From assembly GCF_000518265.1 (NCBI RefSeq), contig NZ_KI912410.1, positions 1,034,774 to 1,098,773 of the forward strand: DNA of 64,000 bases, given 5' to 3'. Positions 49,516 through 58,298 of the stretch are shown here, piece after piece. Each line of letters opens with the position of its first letter. The stretch's first letter is position 1. Position numbers and translations under genes: made by a program. The notes beneath the pieces were generated by a model. The model searched no databases. It saw only the letters and a list, made by a program, of their open reading frames with translations, and had not been told where the DNA came from. This DNA is from Actinomadura oligospora ATCC 43269 (lineage in GTDB: Bacteria; Actinomycetota; Actinomycetes; Streptosporangiales; Streptosporangiaceae).

Positions 49516-52008
49516 GTGACAGTCACCAGCCAGAACGCCGCCGAGCAGGCCGAGCCGCGGCCCATCACCGAGCGGATCGCAGGCGAGCTCGGCGTCAGGG
49601 AGGGGCAGGTGCGGGTCGCCGTCGAGCTGCTCGACGGCGGGTCCACCGTCCCGTTCATCGCCCGGTACCGCAAGGAGGCGACCGGCGCGCTCGACGACAC
49701 CCAGCTCCGCGACCTGGAGGAGCGGCTCCGCTACCTCCGCGAGCTGGACGAGCGGCGCGGCGCGATCCTGGAGTCGATCGACGGTCAGGGCAAGCTCACC
49801 GATGAGCTGAGGGCCCAGATCATGGCGGCCGACTCCAAGGCCCGGCTGGAGGACATCTACCTCCCGTACAAGCCCAAGCGCCGCACCAAGGCCCAGATCG
49901 CCCGCGAGGCCGGCCTGGAGCCCCTCGCGAACCTGCTGCTGGACGACCCGACCCACGACCCGGCCGAGTCCGCCGCCGGCTACGTGGACGCCGAGAAGGG
50001 CGTCGCCGACGCGACCGCCGCCCTGGAGGGCGCCCGCGCCATCCTGGTCGAGCGGTTCGCCGAGGACGCCGACCTCATCGGCTCCCTGCGCGAGCGCATG
50101 TGGACCAGCGGACGCGTCGTCGCCAAGGTCCGCGAAGGCAAGGAGGAGGCGGGCGCGAAGTTCTCCGACTACTTCGACTTCGCCGAGCCGTTCGCCAAGC
50201 TGCCGTCGCACCGCATCCTCGCCCTCTTCCGCGGCGAGAAGGAGGAGGTCCTCGACCTCGACCTCCAGCCCGAGATGGAAGAGGCCGACCCGGCCGTCCG
50301 GACCGGCTACGAGACCGAGATCGCCGCGCAGTTCCGGATCACCGACCAGGGCCGTCCGGCCGACAAGTGGCTGCAGGACGCCGTCCGCTGGGCCTGGCGC
50401 ACCCGGATCCTGGTCCACCTCGGCATCGACCTGCGCACGCGCCTGCGCCAGGACGCCGAGGACGAGGCCGTCCGCGTCTTCGCCGGGAACCTCAAGGACC
50501 TGCTGCTCGCCGCGCCCGCCGGGACCCGCGCCACGATGGGCCTCGACCCGGGCCTGCGCACCGGCGTGAAGGTCGCGGTCGTCGACGCCACCGGCAAGGT
50601 CGTCGCGACCGACACGATCTACCCGCACGAGCCGCGCCGCCAGTGGGACGCCTCGCTCGCCACCCTCGCCAGGCTGGCGAAGGAGCACAAGGTCGACCTG
50701 ATCGCGATCGGCAACGGCACCGCGTCCCGCGAGACCGACAAGCTCGCCGCCGACCTGATCGCCGCGAACCCCGACCTCAAGCTCACCAAGATCATGGTGT
50801 CGGAGGCGGGCGCGTCGGTGTACTCGGCGTCCGCCTACGCCGCCCGCGAGCTGCCCGACCTGGACGTGTCCCTGCGCGGCGCGGTCTCCATCGCCCGCCG
50901 CCTCCAGGACCCGCTCGCCGAGCTGGTCAAGATCGACCCGAAGTCCATCGGCGTCGGCCAGTACCAGCACGACGTGTCCGAGCTGAAGCTGTCCCGCTCC
51001 CTGGACGCCGTGGTCGAGGACGCCGTGAACGCGGTCGGCGTGGACGTCAACACCGCGTCCGCACCGCTGCTGACCCGGGTGTCCGGCATCGGCGAGAGCC
51101 TGGCCGCCTCGATCGTCGCGCACCGCGACGACAACGGCCCGTTCCGCACCCGCGACGGCCTGCGCGGCGTGGCCCGGCTCGGCCCCAAGGCGTTCGAGCA
51201 GTGCGCGGGCTTCCTGCGCATCCCCGGCGGGGACGACCCGCTCGACGCCTCGGCCGTCCACCCCGAGTCGTACCCGGTCGTCCGGCGCATCCTGGACGCC
51301 GCGGGCACCGACATCAAGGCCCTGATCGGCAACACCGCGACGCTGCGCTCCCTCAGGCCGCAGCAGTTCGTGGACGACACGACCGGCCTGCCGACCGTCA
51401 CCGACATCCTGTCCGAGCTGGAGAAGCCGGGCCGCGACCCGCGTCCCGCCTTCAAGACGGCCACCTTCAAGGAGGGCGTCGACAAGCTCGCCGACCTCGA
51501 GGCCGGGATGATCCTGGAGGGCGTGGTCACCAACGTCGCCGCCTTCGGCGCGTTCGTCGACGTCGGCGTCCACCAGGACGGCCTGGTCCACATCTCGGCC
51601 ATGTCCAGCAAGTTCGTCGAGGACCCGCGCGACGTCGTCAAGCCCGGCGACATCGTCCGCGTCAAGGTCCTGGACGTCGACCTCCAGCGCAAGCGCATCT
51701 CCCTCACCCTCCGCCTGGAGGACGAGACCGAGCGCCAGAAGCCCGCCGACCGCCAGCGCGGCGGCGGAGGCGGAGGCCAGCGGGGCGGCGGACAGCGCGG
51801 CGGTGGCGGCCAGCGCGGCGGTGACCAGCGTGGAGGCGGCCAGCAGCGTCGCCAGGGCGGCGGCGGCAACGGCGGCGGCAACGGTGGCAGCGGAGGGCGC
51901 GGCCGTCAGGGCGGAAGCGCCCCCGTCGGCAACAGCGCCATGGCCGACGCCCTGCGCCGCGCGGGCCTCGACAAGGGCCTCCCCAAGCAGGACCGCCGGG
52001 GCAAGTGA
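49516..52008 (+). CDS. tex: Tex family RNA-binding/transcription accessory protein
   Basis: This 830-residue protein follows Tex end to end. It has the N-terminal helical domain (VELLDGGSTVPFIARYRKEATGAL region), the YqgF-like nuclease fold (MGLDPGLRTGVKVAVVDATG), and the helix-hairpin-helix pair (LLTRVSGIGESLAASIVAHR, then GVARLGPKAFEQCAGFLRI). The S1 RNA-binding domain is at about 655-735 (EGVVTNVAAFGAFVDVGVHQDGLVHIS). After the S1 domain there is a Gly/Arg/Gln-rich RGG-like tail of about 70 residues, which E. coli-type Tex lacks. The GTG start at 49516 has GGGGAGAAAG upstream at long spacing. Confidence 0.93.
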   Translation: MTVTSQNAAEQAEPRPITERIAGELGVREGQVRVAVELLDGGSTVPFIARYRKEATGALDDTQLRDLEERLRYLRELDERRGAILESIDGQGKLTDELRAQIMAADSKARLEDIYLPYKPKRRTKAQIAREAGLEPLANLLLDDPTHDPAESAAGYVDAEKGVADATAALEGARAILVERFAEDADLIGSLRERMWTSGRVVAKVREGKEEAGAKFSDYFDFAEPFAKLPSHRILALFRGEKEEVLDLDLQPEMEEADPAVRTGYETEIAAQFRITDQGRPADKWLQDAVRWAWRTRILVHLGIDLRTRLRQDAEDEAVRVFAGNLKDLLLAAPAGTRATMGLDPGLRTGVKVAVVDATGKVVATDTIYPHEPRRQWDASLATLARLAKEHKVDLIAIGNGTASRETDKLAADLIAANPDLKLTKIMVSEAGASVYSASAYAARELPDLDVSLRGAVSIARRLQDPLAELVKIDPKSIGVGQYQHDVSELKLSRSLDAVVEDAVNAVGVDVNTASAPLLTRVSGIGESLAASIVAHRDDNGPFRTRDGLRGVARLGPKAFEQCAGFLRIPGGDDPLDASAVHPESYPVVRRILDAAGTDIKALIGNTATLRSLRPQQFVDDTTGLPTVTDILSELEKPGRDPRPAFKTATFKEGVDKLADLEAGMILEGVVTNVAAFGAFVDVGVHQDGLVHISAMSSKFVEDPRDVVKPGDIVRVKVLDVDLQRKRISLTLRLEDETERQKPADRQRGGGGGGQRGGGQRGGGGQRGGDQRGGGQQRRQGGGGNGGGNGGSGGRGRQGGSAPVGNSAMADALRRAGLDKGLPKQDRRGK

Positions 52009-52033
52009 CCGACGCCAACCCGCTTTGAATGAA

Positions 52034-52079
52034 CTTCCGGGCCGTGTCCTCGTCTGACGCCGAGGACACGGCCCGGAAG
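52034..52079 (+). terminator. Tex terminator
   Basis: A perfect 19-bp stem (52034-52052 with 52061-52079, CTTCCGGGCCGTGTCCTCG arm) with an 8-nt loop lies 26 bases past the tex stop. Confidence 0.85.
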
Positions 52080-52822
52080 CCTTCGGAAGGCGCGGATCCC
52101 GTGTGGTCGGCACGCGATCCGCGCGTGGTCTGAGAAGGGTCAGCCCGAAACGGCCCGCCCGTAGTCGGCACAGAAACGGGACCATCGGAACGCCCCCGCG
52201 CCGACCGGCCCGCTCCGGGTCATGCCCGGCCCCGCGCCCTGCGCCATCTGGCCCGCCGCGCTCTCACCGCCCCGCGCGCTCCTCCGGAACCACGGTGAAT
52301 TCCCGTTCGAACCAGGCCATGTCCCCTCCACTGAGCCCGGAAGCCCCGAATGGATCCTAACCGTGCCTGCTACCTTCTTCCCGCGAATGGCGACAAAAGC
52401 GGACGCCGCAGAAGTAAGCGCAGAGTTAATGTAGCGCTAGAAAGGTAAGGGCGGGGGCGGGAAAGCCGGGGACAGAATTCCGTGCCCGTGGTGCCGCGGA
52501 CCGAACCCGCCCGGCACGACCGGCGGGAGGAACCGGCAGGCGGGCGGGGAAGGGCGTGCGGCGACCTGGAGACGCGCGGATGCCACCGAGTCGCACCTGG
52601 TAACGTCCGGGGGGTTGACCGGACGCCGGGGACCGCAGGGTCCCGAAGGACCCGCCGATGTCCGCAGTTCCCCCGGTTACCCCATAGACTTGGCGCGCAT
52701 GGGCGCGGAGCCGTTTTTTCGGCGTGCCCGCCCTGTTCGCGAGCCAGAGAGACTGACAGAGGCTGAGCAAGCGCGTCGAACGCCGCGGCCGAGACAGTGC
52801 CCGATCAAGGAGACCTACCCCA
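52080..52822. other. 740-base gap without a confident gene; tig promoter region
   Basis: I find no gene I can support. A minus-strand TAGGAT -10-like box near 52352 precedes GGAGGGG and an ATG at 52320, but that frame closes after 18 codons. The stretch 52360-52445 is A/T-rich for this genome. Nearer tig, TTGACC (52615-52620), a GGGACC/GGGTCCC dyad near 52628-52643 and TAGACT near 52685 may be promoter elements, giving tig a leader of over 100 bases. Confidence 0.4.
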
Positions 52823-54313
52823 GTGAAGACCGATGTCGAGGAGCTGACCCCCACCCGGGTCAAGCTCACCGTCGAGGTTCCGTTCGACGAGCTCAAGCCG
52901 AACCTCGACAAGGCGTACCAGGAGATCTCGCGTCAGGTGCGGATCAAGGGCTTCCGGCCCGGCAAGGTCCCCGCCCGCCTGATCGACCAGTACGTGGGGC
53001 GTGGCGCGGTCCTCCAGGAGGCCGTCAACGACGCCCTGCCCGAGCTCTACGGCCGCGCCGTCGAGGAGAAGGAGATCTTCGTCCTCGGCCAGCCGGACGT
53101 CGAGGTCACCGAGCTCGACGACAACGAGAAGTTCGCCTTCACCGCCGAGGTCGACATCCGGCCGAAGTTCGACGTGCCGGACTACGACGGCCTCGAGGTC
53201 GTCGTCGAGGACGCCGAGGTGACCGACGAGAAGGTCGCCGAGACCCTCGACACCCTCCGTGAGCGCTTCGCCTCGCTGACCACGGTCGAGCGCGCCGCCG
53301 AGAAGGGCGACTTCGCCACCATCGACATCTCCGCCGAGACCGAGGGCGAGTCGGTCGAGGACGCGGCCACCACCGGCTTCTCCTACGAGGTCGGCAGCGA
53401 GGGCGCCATCGAGGGCCTGGACGAGGCCGTCACCGGCCTGTCCGCCGGCGAGTCCAAGACCTTCTCCTCCAAGCTGGTCGGCGGCGAGAAGGCCGGCGAG
53501 GACGCCGAGATCACCGTCACCGTCCAGTCGGTCAAGGTCAAGGACCTGCCCGAGGCCGACGACGAGTTCGCGCAGCTCGCCTCCGAGTTCGACACCATCG
53601 ACGAGCTCCGCGAGGACGTCCGCACCCGGCTCGGCCGCCAGGTCCGCATGCAGCAGCTGTCCGACGCCCGCGACAAGGCGCTCGAGGCCCTGCTGGAGAA
53701 GGTCGAGATCCCGCTGCCCGACGCCGTCGTCCAGCAGGAGATCGACCGCCGCTACCAGCAGCTCGAGCAGCAGCTGCAGATGGCGGGCATGACCAAGGCC
53801 GACTACCTCAAGGACGAGGAGAAGTCCGAGGAGGACTTCGACCAGGAGGTCAGGGACGCCTCGGCGCTCGCGGTCAAGGGCGGCTTCGTCCTCGACCAGC
53901 TCGCCGTCCAGGAGGAACTGGGCGTCGAGAACGAGGAACTCAGCGAGTACGTCGTCACCCAGGCGATGCAGATGGGCGTCGCGCCCCAGCAGCTCGCCCA
54001 GTACCTCACCGAGAACAACCAGCTCCCGGCGATCGTCTCCGAGGTCCTGCGCAGCAAGGCCCTCAACCTGATCGTCGAGCACATCGTGCTGAAGACCGAG
54101 TCCGGTGAGACCCTCGACGTCGAGGCCATCCAGCGCGAGCTGAACGGCGACACCGTCGAGGCCGGCGAGGACGTGGCCGAGGAGGCCCAGGAGATCGCCG
54201 ACGTCGCCGCCGACGCGGACGCCGCCGCCGAGGCCGACCGCGAGGAGGCCCAGGAGGCCAACGCCGAGGCCGAGGCCGCCGCCGAGGCCGAGGAAGGCAA
54301 GAAGGACGCCTGA
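52823..54313 (+). CDS. tig: Trigger factor, ribosome-associated chaperone
   Basis: This 496-residue protein has the ribosome-binding domain with the signature VRIKGFRPGKVPARLI (residues about 40-55). The PPIase-like domain is at about 150-240 (EKGDFATIDISA...GLDEAVTGLSAGESKTFSSKL). The SurA-like helical C-terminal domain runs to about 430. A very acidic Ala/Glu-rich tail of about 60 residues follows, common in actinobacterial Tig. It shields nascent chains and helps them fold. GTG 52823 has AAGGAG upstream. It lies just before clpP1P2-clpX, the conserved order, but a strong terminator and a separate promoter divide them. Confidence 0.96.
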   Translation: MKTDVEELTPTRVKLTVEVPFDELKPNLDKAYQEISRQVRIKGFRPGKVPARLIDQYVGRGAVLQEAVNDALPELYGRAVEEKEIFVLGQPDVEVTELDDNEKFAFTAEVDIRPKFDVPDYDGLEVVVEDAEVTDEKVAETLDTLRERFASLTTVERAAEKGDFATIDISAETEGESVEDAATTGFSYEVGSEGAIEGLDEAVTGLSAGESKTFSSKLVGGEKAGEDAEITVTVQSVKVKDLPEADDEFAQLASEFDTIDELREDVRTRLGRQVRMQQLSDARDKALEALLEKVEIPLPDAVVQQEIDRRYQQLEQQLQMAGMTKADYLKDEEKSEEDFDQEVRDASALAVKGGFVLDQLAVQEELGVENEELSEYVVTQAMQMGVAPQQLAQYLTENNQLPAIVSEVLRSKALNLIVEHIVLKTESGETLDVEAIQRELNGDTVEAGEDVAEEAQEIADVAADADAAAEADREEAQEANAEAEAAAEAEEGKKDA

Positions 54314-54371
54314 CGCGCCCTCCGAGCCGCCTCGCCGGCGCCTCCGACGAGGTTCTGACGAGGTCCTGACA

Positions 54372-54417
54372 CGCCGAGCGCCCCGCAACCCCCACCAGGG
54401 TTGCGGGGCGCTCGGCG
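54372..54417 (+). terminator. tig terminator
   Basis: A perfect 20-bp stem (54372-54391 with 54398-54417) with loop CCACCA lies 58 bases after the tig stop. Confidence 0.85.
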
Positions 54418-54496
54418 TTCCAGCCCGTTCGTCCCGCGGCGCCCACGCGGGGCCCCACGCCGCCTCCTACGCGACGGGGGCCGGTTCTCGCCATCG

Positions 54497-54557
54497 GTAC
54501 GCCCCTGGCGAAAAGCAGGGCCCTCGGGCTTAACCGGGGTCGCGGGCGCGTTAATGT
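54497..54557 (+). promoter_or_regulatory. clpP1 promoter with putative ClgR box
   Basis: CGC-CCCTG-GCGAA (core 54500-54510) matches the actinobacterial ClgR consensus CGCYNANRGCGWW at all but one defined position. Downstream, TTAACC (54530-54535), a 16-base spacer and TAATGT (54552-54557) form a reasonable promoter 40 bases ahead of clpP1. ClgR is known to activate clpP1P2 in corynebacteria, mycobacteria and streptomycetes. Confidence 0.6.
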
Positions 54558-54597
54558 CCAATCATCCGAACCGATTAAAGGACCGGAGGAACACCCG

Positions 54598-55236
54598 GTG
54601 AGCATGCCTCCGACTTTCGACGAGTCGTCCCGGATCCAGGCGCGGGTGGCCGAGGCGCCGCTGCTGCCCCTGGGCGACCAGCTCTTCCAGCGGCTGCTGC
54701 GCGAGCGGATCGTCTTCCTCGGCCAGCAGGTGGACGACGACATCGCCAACCGCATCTGCGCCGAGCTGCTCCTGCTCTCGGCCGAGGACGGCCGCCGCGA
54801 CATCACGCTCTACATCAACTCGCCCGGCGGCTCGGTGACGGCCGGCATGGCGATCTACGACATCATGCAGTACGTCCCGAACGACATCGTCACGGTCGGA
54901 ATGGGCCTGGCGGCGTCGATGGGGCAGTTCCTGCTCTGCGCGGGCACCCCGGGCAAGCGGTACGCCCTGCCCCACGCCCGGATCATGATGCACCAGCCGT
55001 CCGGCGGCATCGGCGGCACGGCGTCCGACATCAAGATCCAGGCCGAGCAGATGCTGTACGTCAAGAAGACGCTCGCCGAGAAGATCGCCGTCCACACCGG
55101 CCAGCCGCTGGAGCAGATCGAGCGCGACTCCGACCGGGACCGCTGGTTCACCGCCGAGGCGGCCAAGGACTACGGCTTCGTCGACCACGTGGTGCTCAGC
55201 GCCAACCAGGTGCCCTCCGAGGGCACGGTCAGCTGA
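54598..55236 (+). CDS. clpP1: ATP-dependent Clp protease proteolytic subunit 1
   Basis: This 212-residue protein has the ClpP triad Ser107 (GLAASMGQ), His132 (IMMHQPSGG) and Asp181. The oligomerisation handle (SDIKIQAEQMLYVKKTL) is also present. It forms a tetradecameric chamber, in actinobacteria a mixed complex with ClpP2, fed by ClpX or ClpC. GTG 54598 has GGAGGAA upstream. It is followed after 30 bases by clpP2. Short N-terminal propeptide-like residues precede the fold. Confidence 0.97.
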   Translation: MSMPPTFDESSRIQARVAEAPLLPLGDQLFQRLLRERIVFLGQQVDDDIANRICAELLLLSAEDGRRDITLYINSPGGSVTAGMAIYDIMQYVPNDIVTVGMGLAASMGQFLLCAGTPGKRYALPHARIMMHQPSGGIGGTASDIKIQAEQMLYVKKTLAEKIAVHTGQPLEQIERDSDRDRWFTAEAAKDYGFVDHVVLSANQVPSEGTVS

Positions 55237-55266
55237 CGAATTCATCCCGAAGCGGAGGCAGAGCAA

Positions 55267-55944
55267 GTGAGCGAACTGTACCGGCCCCAGATCCAGGCGG
55301 GCGGATCCGGCGCGGTGATGCCGGTGGACAACCGTTACATCATCCCGTCCTTCGTCGAGCGCACCACGTACGGGGTCAAGGAGATGAACCCGTACAACAA
55401 GCTCTTCGAGGAGCGGATCATCTTCCTCGGCGTGCAGATCGACGACGCCTCGGCGAACGACGTGATGGCGCAGCTCATCACGCTGGAGTCGATCGACCCG
55501 GACCGCGACATCAGCATCTACATCAACTCGCCGGGCGGTTCCTTCACCGCCATGACGGCGATCTACGACACGATGCAGTTCGTCAAGCCGGACATCCAGA
55601 CGGTCTGCATCGGCCAGGCGGCCTCGGCCGCGGCCGTGCTGCTCGCCGCGGGCACCCCCGGCAAGCGCGCGGCGCTGCCGAACTCGCGGATCCTGATCCA
55701 CCAGCCGGCGACCGAGGGCAGCTACGGCCAGTCGTCCGACATCGAGATCCAGGCCCGCGAGATCATGCGGATCCGCGAGCAGCTCGAGGACATCCTGGCC
55801 AAGCATTCCGGGCGGGACCTGGAGGAGGTCCGCCGGGACATCGAGCGGGACAAGATCCTCACGGCCCAGGAGGCCAAGGACTACGGCCTGATCGACGATG
55901 TCTTCGTCAGCAGGAAGCGCAAAGCCGAGGTAGTGTCGTCCTGA
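55267..55944 (+). CDS. clpP2: ATP-dependent Clp protease proteolytic subunit 2
   Basis: This 225-residue protein has triad residues Ser120 (GQAASAAAVL), His145 (ILIHQPATEG) and Asp195 (IERDKIL). The N-terminus has about 40 extra residues (VDNRYIIPSFVERTT), typical of actinobacterial ClpP2. It pairs with ClpP1 in the active protease. GTG 55267 has GGAGGCAGAGCA upstream. Probably co-transcribed with clpP1. Confidence 0.97.
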   Translation: MSELYRPQIQAGGSGAVMPVDNRYIIPSFVERTTYGVKEMNPYNKLFEERIIFLGVQIDDASANDVMAQLITLESIDPDRDISIYINSPGGSFTAMTAIYDTMQFVKPDIQTVCIGQAASAAAVLLAAGTPGKRAALPNSRILIHQPATEGSYGQSSDIEIQAREIMRIREQLEDILAKHSGRDLEEVRRDIERDKILTAQEAKDYGLIDDVFVSRKRKAEVVSS

Positions 55945-55983
55945 TACGGCGCTGACGGCGTCCCCTCTGGGAGGGCGCGTTGG

Positions 55984-56016
55984 GCCCCCGCCCGGCGACG
56001 GTAGCGGGCGGGGGGC
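55984..56016 (+). terminator. GC hairpin between clpP2 and clpX
   Basis: GCCCCCGCCCG (55984-55994) can pair with CGGGCGGGGGGC (56005-56016, one bulged G). It lies 40 bases after clpP2 and before an A/T-richer patch (TTAACAACCC), suggesting partial termination and a separate clpX promoter. Confidence 0.5.
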
Positions 56017-56132
56017 TTAACAACCCACCGCGAGGCGGTAACGTCGAATCCAACGCCTGGAGCCTCCGGGACCAGACCCAGCCGCAGCGGATGGCCGAAC
56101 AGGCCGCGGCCCCACGAAAAGGAGACAGTTGG

Positions 56133-57407
56133 GTGGCACGCATCGGCGACGGTGGTGACCTGCTCAAGTGCTCGTTCTGCGGGAAGAGCCAGAAGCAGGT
56201 CAAGAAGCTCATCGCGGGTCCGGGCGTGTACATCTGCGACGAGTGCATCGATCTCTGCAACGAGATCATCGAGGAGGAGCTCTCCGAGACCTCCGATCTC
56301 AAGTGGGACAGCCTGCCCAAGCCGCGGGAGATCTACGAGTTCCTCGACTCCTACGTGATCGGGCAGGAGACGGCCAAGAAGGCCCTCTCGGTCGCCGTCT
56401 ACAACCACTACAAGCGGATCCAGTCCGGTGACACGGGCTCGGGCGACGGTGTCGAGCTGGGGAAGTCGAACATCCTGCTCCTCGGCCCCACCGGATCGGG
56501 CAAGACGCTGCTCGCGCAGACGCTCGCCAAACTCCTCAACGTCCCGTTCGCGATCGCGGACGCCACGGCGCTGACGGAGGCCGGTTACGTCGGCGAGGAT
56601 GTCGAGAACATCCTGCTGAAACTGATCCAGGCGGCCGACTACGACGTCAAGAAGGCCGAGACCGGGATCATCTACATCGACGAGGTCGACAAGATCGCCC
56701 GCAAGAGCGAGAACCCGTCGATCACCCGCGACGTCTCGGGCGAGGGCGTCCAGCAGGCGCTGCTGAAGATCCTGGAGGGCACCACCGCGAGCGTCCCGCC
56801 GCAGGGCGGCCGCAAGCACCCGCACCAGGAGTTCATCCAGATCGACACCACGAACGTGCTGTTCATCTGCGGCGGCGCGTTCGCCGGGCTCGAGAAGATC
56901 GTCGAGTCCCGGGTCGGCAAGCAGGGCATGGGCTTCGGCGCGGTGATCCGCTCCAAGTCCGACTTCGACACCTCGGCCGCCGTGCTCGGCGACGTCATGC
57001 CGGAGGACCTGCTGAAGTTCGGGATGATCCCCGAGTTCATCGGCCGCCTACCGGTGATCACCAGCGTCCACAACCTGGACCGCGAGGCCCTGATCAACAT
57101 CCTCACGGTGCCGAAGAACGCGCTGGTCCGCCAGTACCACCGGCTCTTCGAGCTGGACGGGGTCGACCTGGAGTTCACCGACGACGCCCTCGAGGCCATC
57201 GCCGACCAGGCCATCCTGCGCGGCACCGGCGCCCGCGGCCTCCGCGCGATCATGGAGGAGGTCCTCCTCTCGGTGATGTACGAGGTCCCGTCCCGGCAGG
57301 ACGTGGCCCGCGTCGTCATCACCCGCGAGGCCGTCCTCGAGCACGTCAACCCGACGCTCGTCCCGCGCGAACGCAACAAGCGCGAACCCCGCGAGAAGAG
57401 CGCCTAG
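56133..57407 (+). CDS. clpX: ATP-dependent Clp protease ATP-binding subunit ClpX
   Basis: This 424-residue protein has the N-terminal zinc finger (Cys13, Cys16, Cys35, Cys38). The AAA+ domain has Walker A GPTGSGKT at 118-125 and Walker B IIYIDEVDKIARKSE. The substrate pore loop GYVGEDVEN, the IGF-equivalent loop region, sensor segments (GMIPEFIGRLPVI) and arginine finger (GTGARGLRAI) follow. It unfolds tagged substrates into ClpP1P2. GTG 56133 is chosen because AAAAGGAGACAG lies just upstream and the product starts ARIGDGGDLLKC like other actinobacterial ClpX; the longer upstream frame is not needed. Confidence 0.97.
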   Translation: MARIGDGGDLLKCSFCGKSQKQVKKLIAGPGVYICDECIDLCNEIIEEELSETSDLKWDSLPKPREIYEFLDSYVIGQETAKKALSVAVYNHYKRIQSGDTGSGDGVELGKSNILLLGPTGSGKTLLAQTLAKLLNVPFAIADATALTEAGYVGEDVENILLKLIQAADYDVKKAETGIIYIDEVDKIARKSENPSITRDVSGEGVQQALLKILEGTTASVPPQGGRKHPHQEFIQIDTTNVLFICGGAFAGLEKIVESRVGKQGMGFGAVIRSKSDFDTSAAVLGDVMPEDLLKFGMIPEFIGRLPVITSVHNLDREALINILTVPKNALVRQYHRLFELDGVDLEFTDDALEAIADQAILRGTGARGLRAIMEEVLLSVMYEVPSRQDVARVVITREAVLEHVNPTLVPRERNKREPREKSA

Positions 57408-57416
57408 CACCTCGGG

Positions 57417-57444
57417 AAGGCCCGCCACCTCCGTGGCGGGCCTT
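57417..57444 (+). terminator. clpX terminator
   Basis: A perfect 12-bp stem (57417-57428 with 57433-57444, AAGGCCCGCCAC arm) with 4-nt loop and a short T run lies 10 bases after the clpX stop. Confidence 0.85.
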
Positions 57445-57472
57445 TCGCGTGCCCGGGAACGTGTCAGCCCCG

Positions 57473-57510
57473 GCCCCGTGCGGCGCGCTCAGCCCCGTGC
57501 GGCGCGCTCA
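57473..57510. repeat. Perfect 19-bp tandem duplication
   Basis: GCCCCGTGCGGCGCGCTCA occurs twice in a row (57473-57491 and 57492-57510) in the gap between clpX and the convergent response-regulator gene. It has no coding role. Confidence 0.85.
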
Positions 57511-57530
57511 GTGCCGGGAACGCGGGGGTT

Positions 57531-58214
57531 TCAGCCCTTGCCGGACTCGCCGAGACCGGCCTCCCGCGCCATGACGATGGCCTGGGCGCGGTCCGCCACC
57601 TGCAGTTTCATGAAGATGTTGGACACGTGGTTGCGGACGGTCTTGGTGGACAGGAACAGCGCGGACGCGATGTCGGCGTTGCCGCGGCCCTGCGCGATGA
57701 GCTCCAGCACCTCGCGTTCCCGCTCGGTGAGCTGGGGGAACGCGTTCTGCCGGGGGTGTGGCATGCCCGCGAAGTAGGTGAGGACGCGCCGGGCGATCTC
57801 CGGGCCGTAGATGGCCTCGCCCGCGGCGACGGCGCGGACGGCGCGCGCGATCTCCTCGGCGCCGGACTCCTTGAGCAGGTAGCCGCGGGCGCCAGCGCGC
57901 ATCGCGGCGAACACCGAGTCGTCGTCCTGGAACATGGTGAGGACCAGGACACCGGTGCGGGGGGTGGTGCGGGTGATCGTGCGGGTGGCCTCCAGGCCGT
58001 TCCCGCCGGGCATGTGCAGGTCCATGACGACCACGTCCGGCCGCAGCTCGGCGGCCAGCCGGACCGCGTCCGGGCCGCTCTCGGCCTCGCCGACGACCTC
58101 GACGCCGAGCGCCTGGAGGAGGCCGCGCAGGCCCTGCCGGAACACGGGGTGGTCGTCGCTGATCAGCACCCGGATCGGTCCGTTGCCGGTCGCGGCGCCG
58201 GTTGCGGTGTCCAT
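57531..58214 (-). CDS. Orphan NarL/LuxR-type response regulator
   Basis: This 227-residue protein has a receiver with Asp65 (VVVMDLHMPGGNG) and acidic pair Asp20-Asp21. The LuxR helix-turn-helix is near the C-terminus (LTEREREVLELIAQGRGNADIA, FLSTKTVRNHVSNIFMKL). No histidine kinase is adjacent, so its partner is elsewhere. ATG 58214. The 3' end is 20 bases from the 19-bp duplication beyond clpX. Confidence 0.92.
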   Translation of the reverse strand: MDTATGAATGNGPIRVLISDDHPVFRQGLRGLLQALGVEVVGEAESGPDAVRLAAELRPDVVVMDLHMPGGNGLEATRTITRTTPRTGVLVLTMFQDDDSVFAAMRAGARGYLLKESGAEEIARAVRAVAAGEAIYGPEIARRVLTYFAGMPHPRQNAFPQLTEREREVLELIAQGRGNADIASALFLSTKTVRNHVSNIFMKLQVADRAQAIVMAREAGLGESGKG

Positions 58215-58298
58215 GGGCTCGTCCTCCGGAGGCCGCGTCCCCCTACCCGTGCGACGGCGGCCGTCGCCGCGCGGGTAGGGGGATGGTACCCGTGACGG

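Noticed and set aside
52140..52331. A 63-codon minus-strand frame upstream of tig, and an 18-codon frame starting at 52320
   Set aside because: The longer frame begins at a GTG without a ribosome site. The shorter one has GGAGGGG and a TAGGAT box but ends after 18 codons. Neither resembles a known protein.
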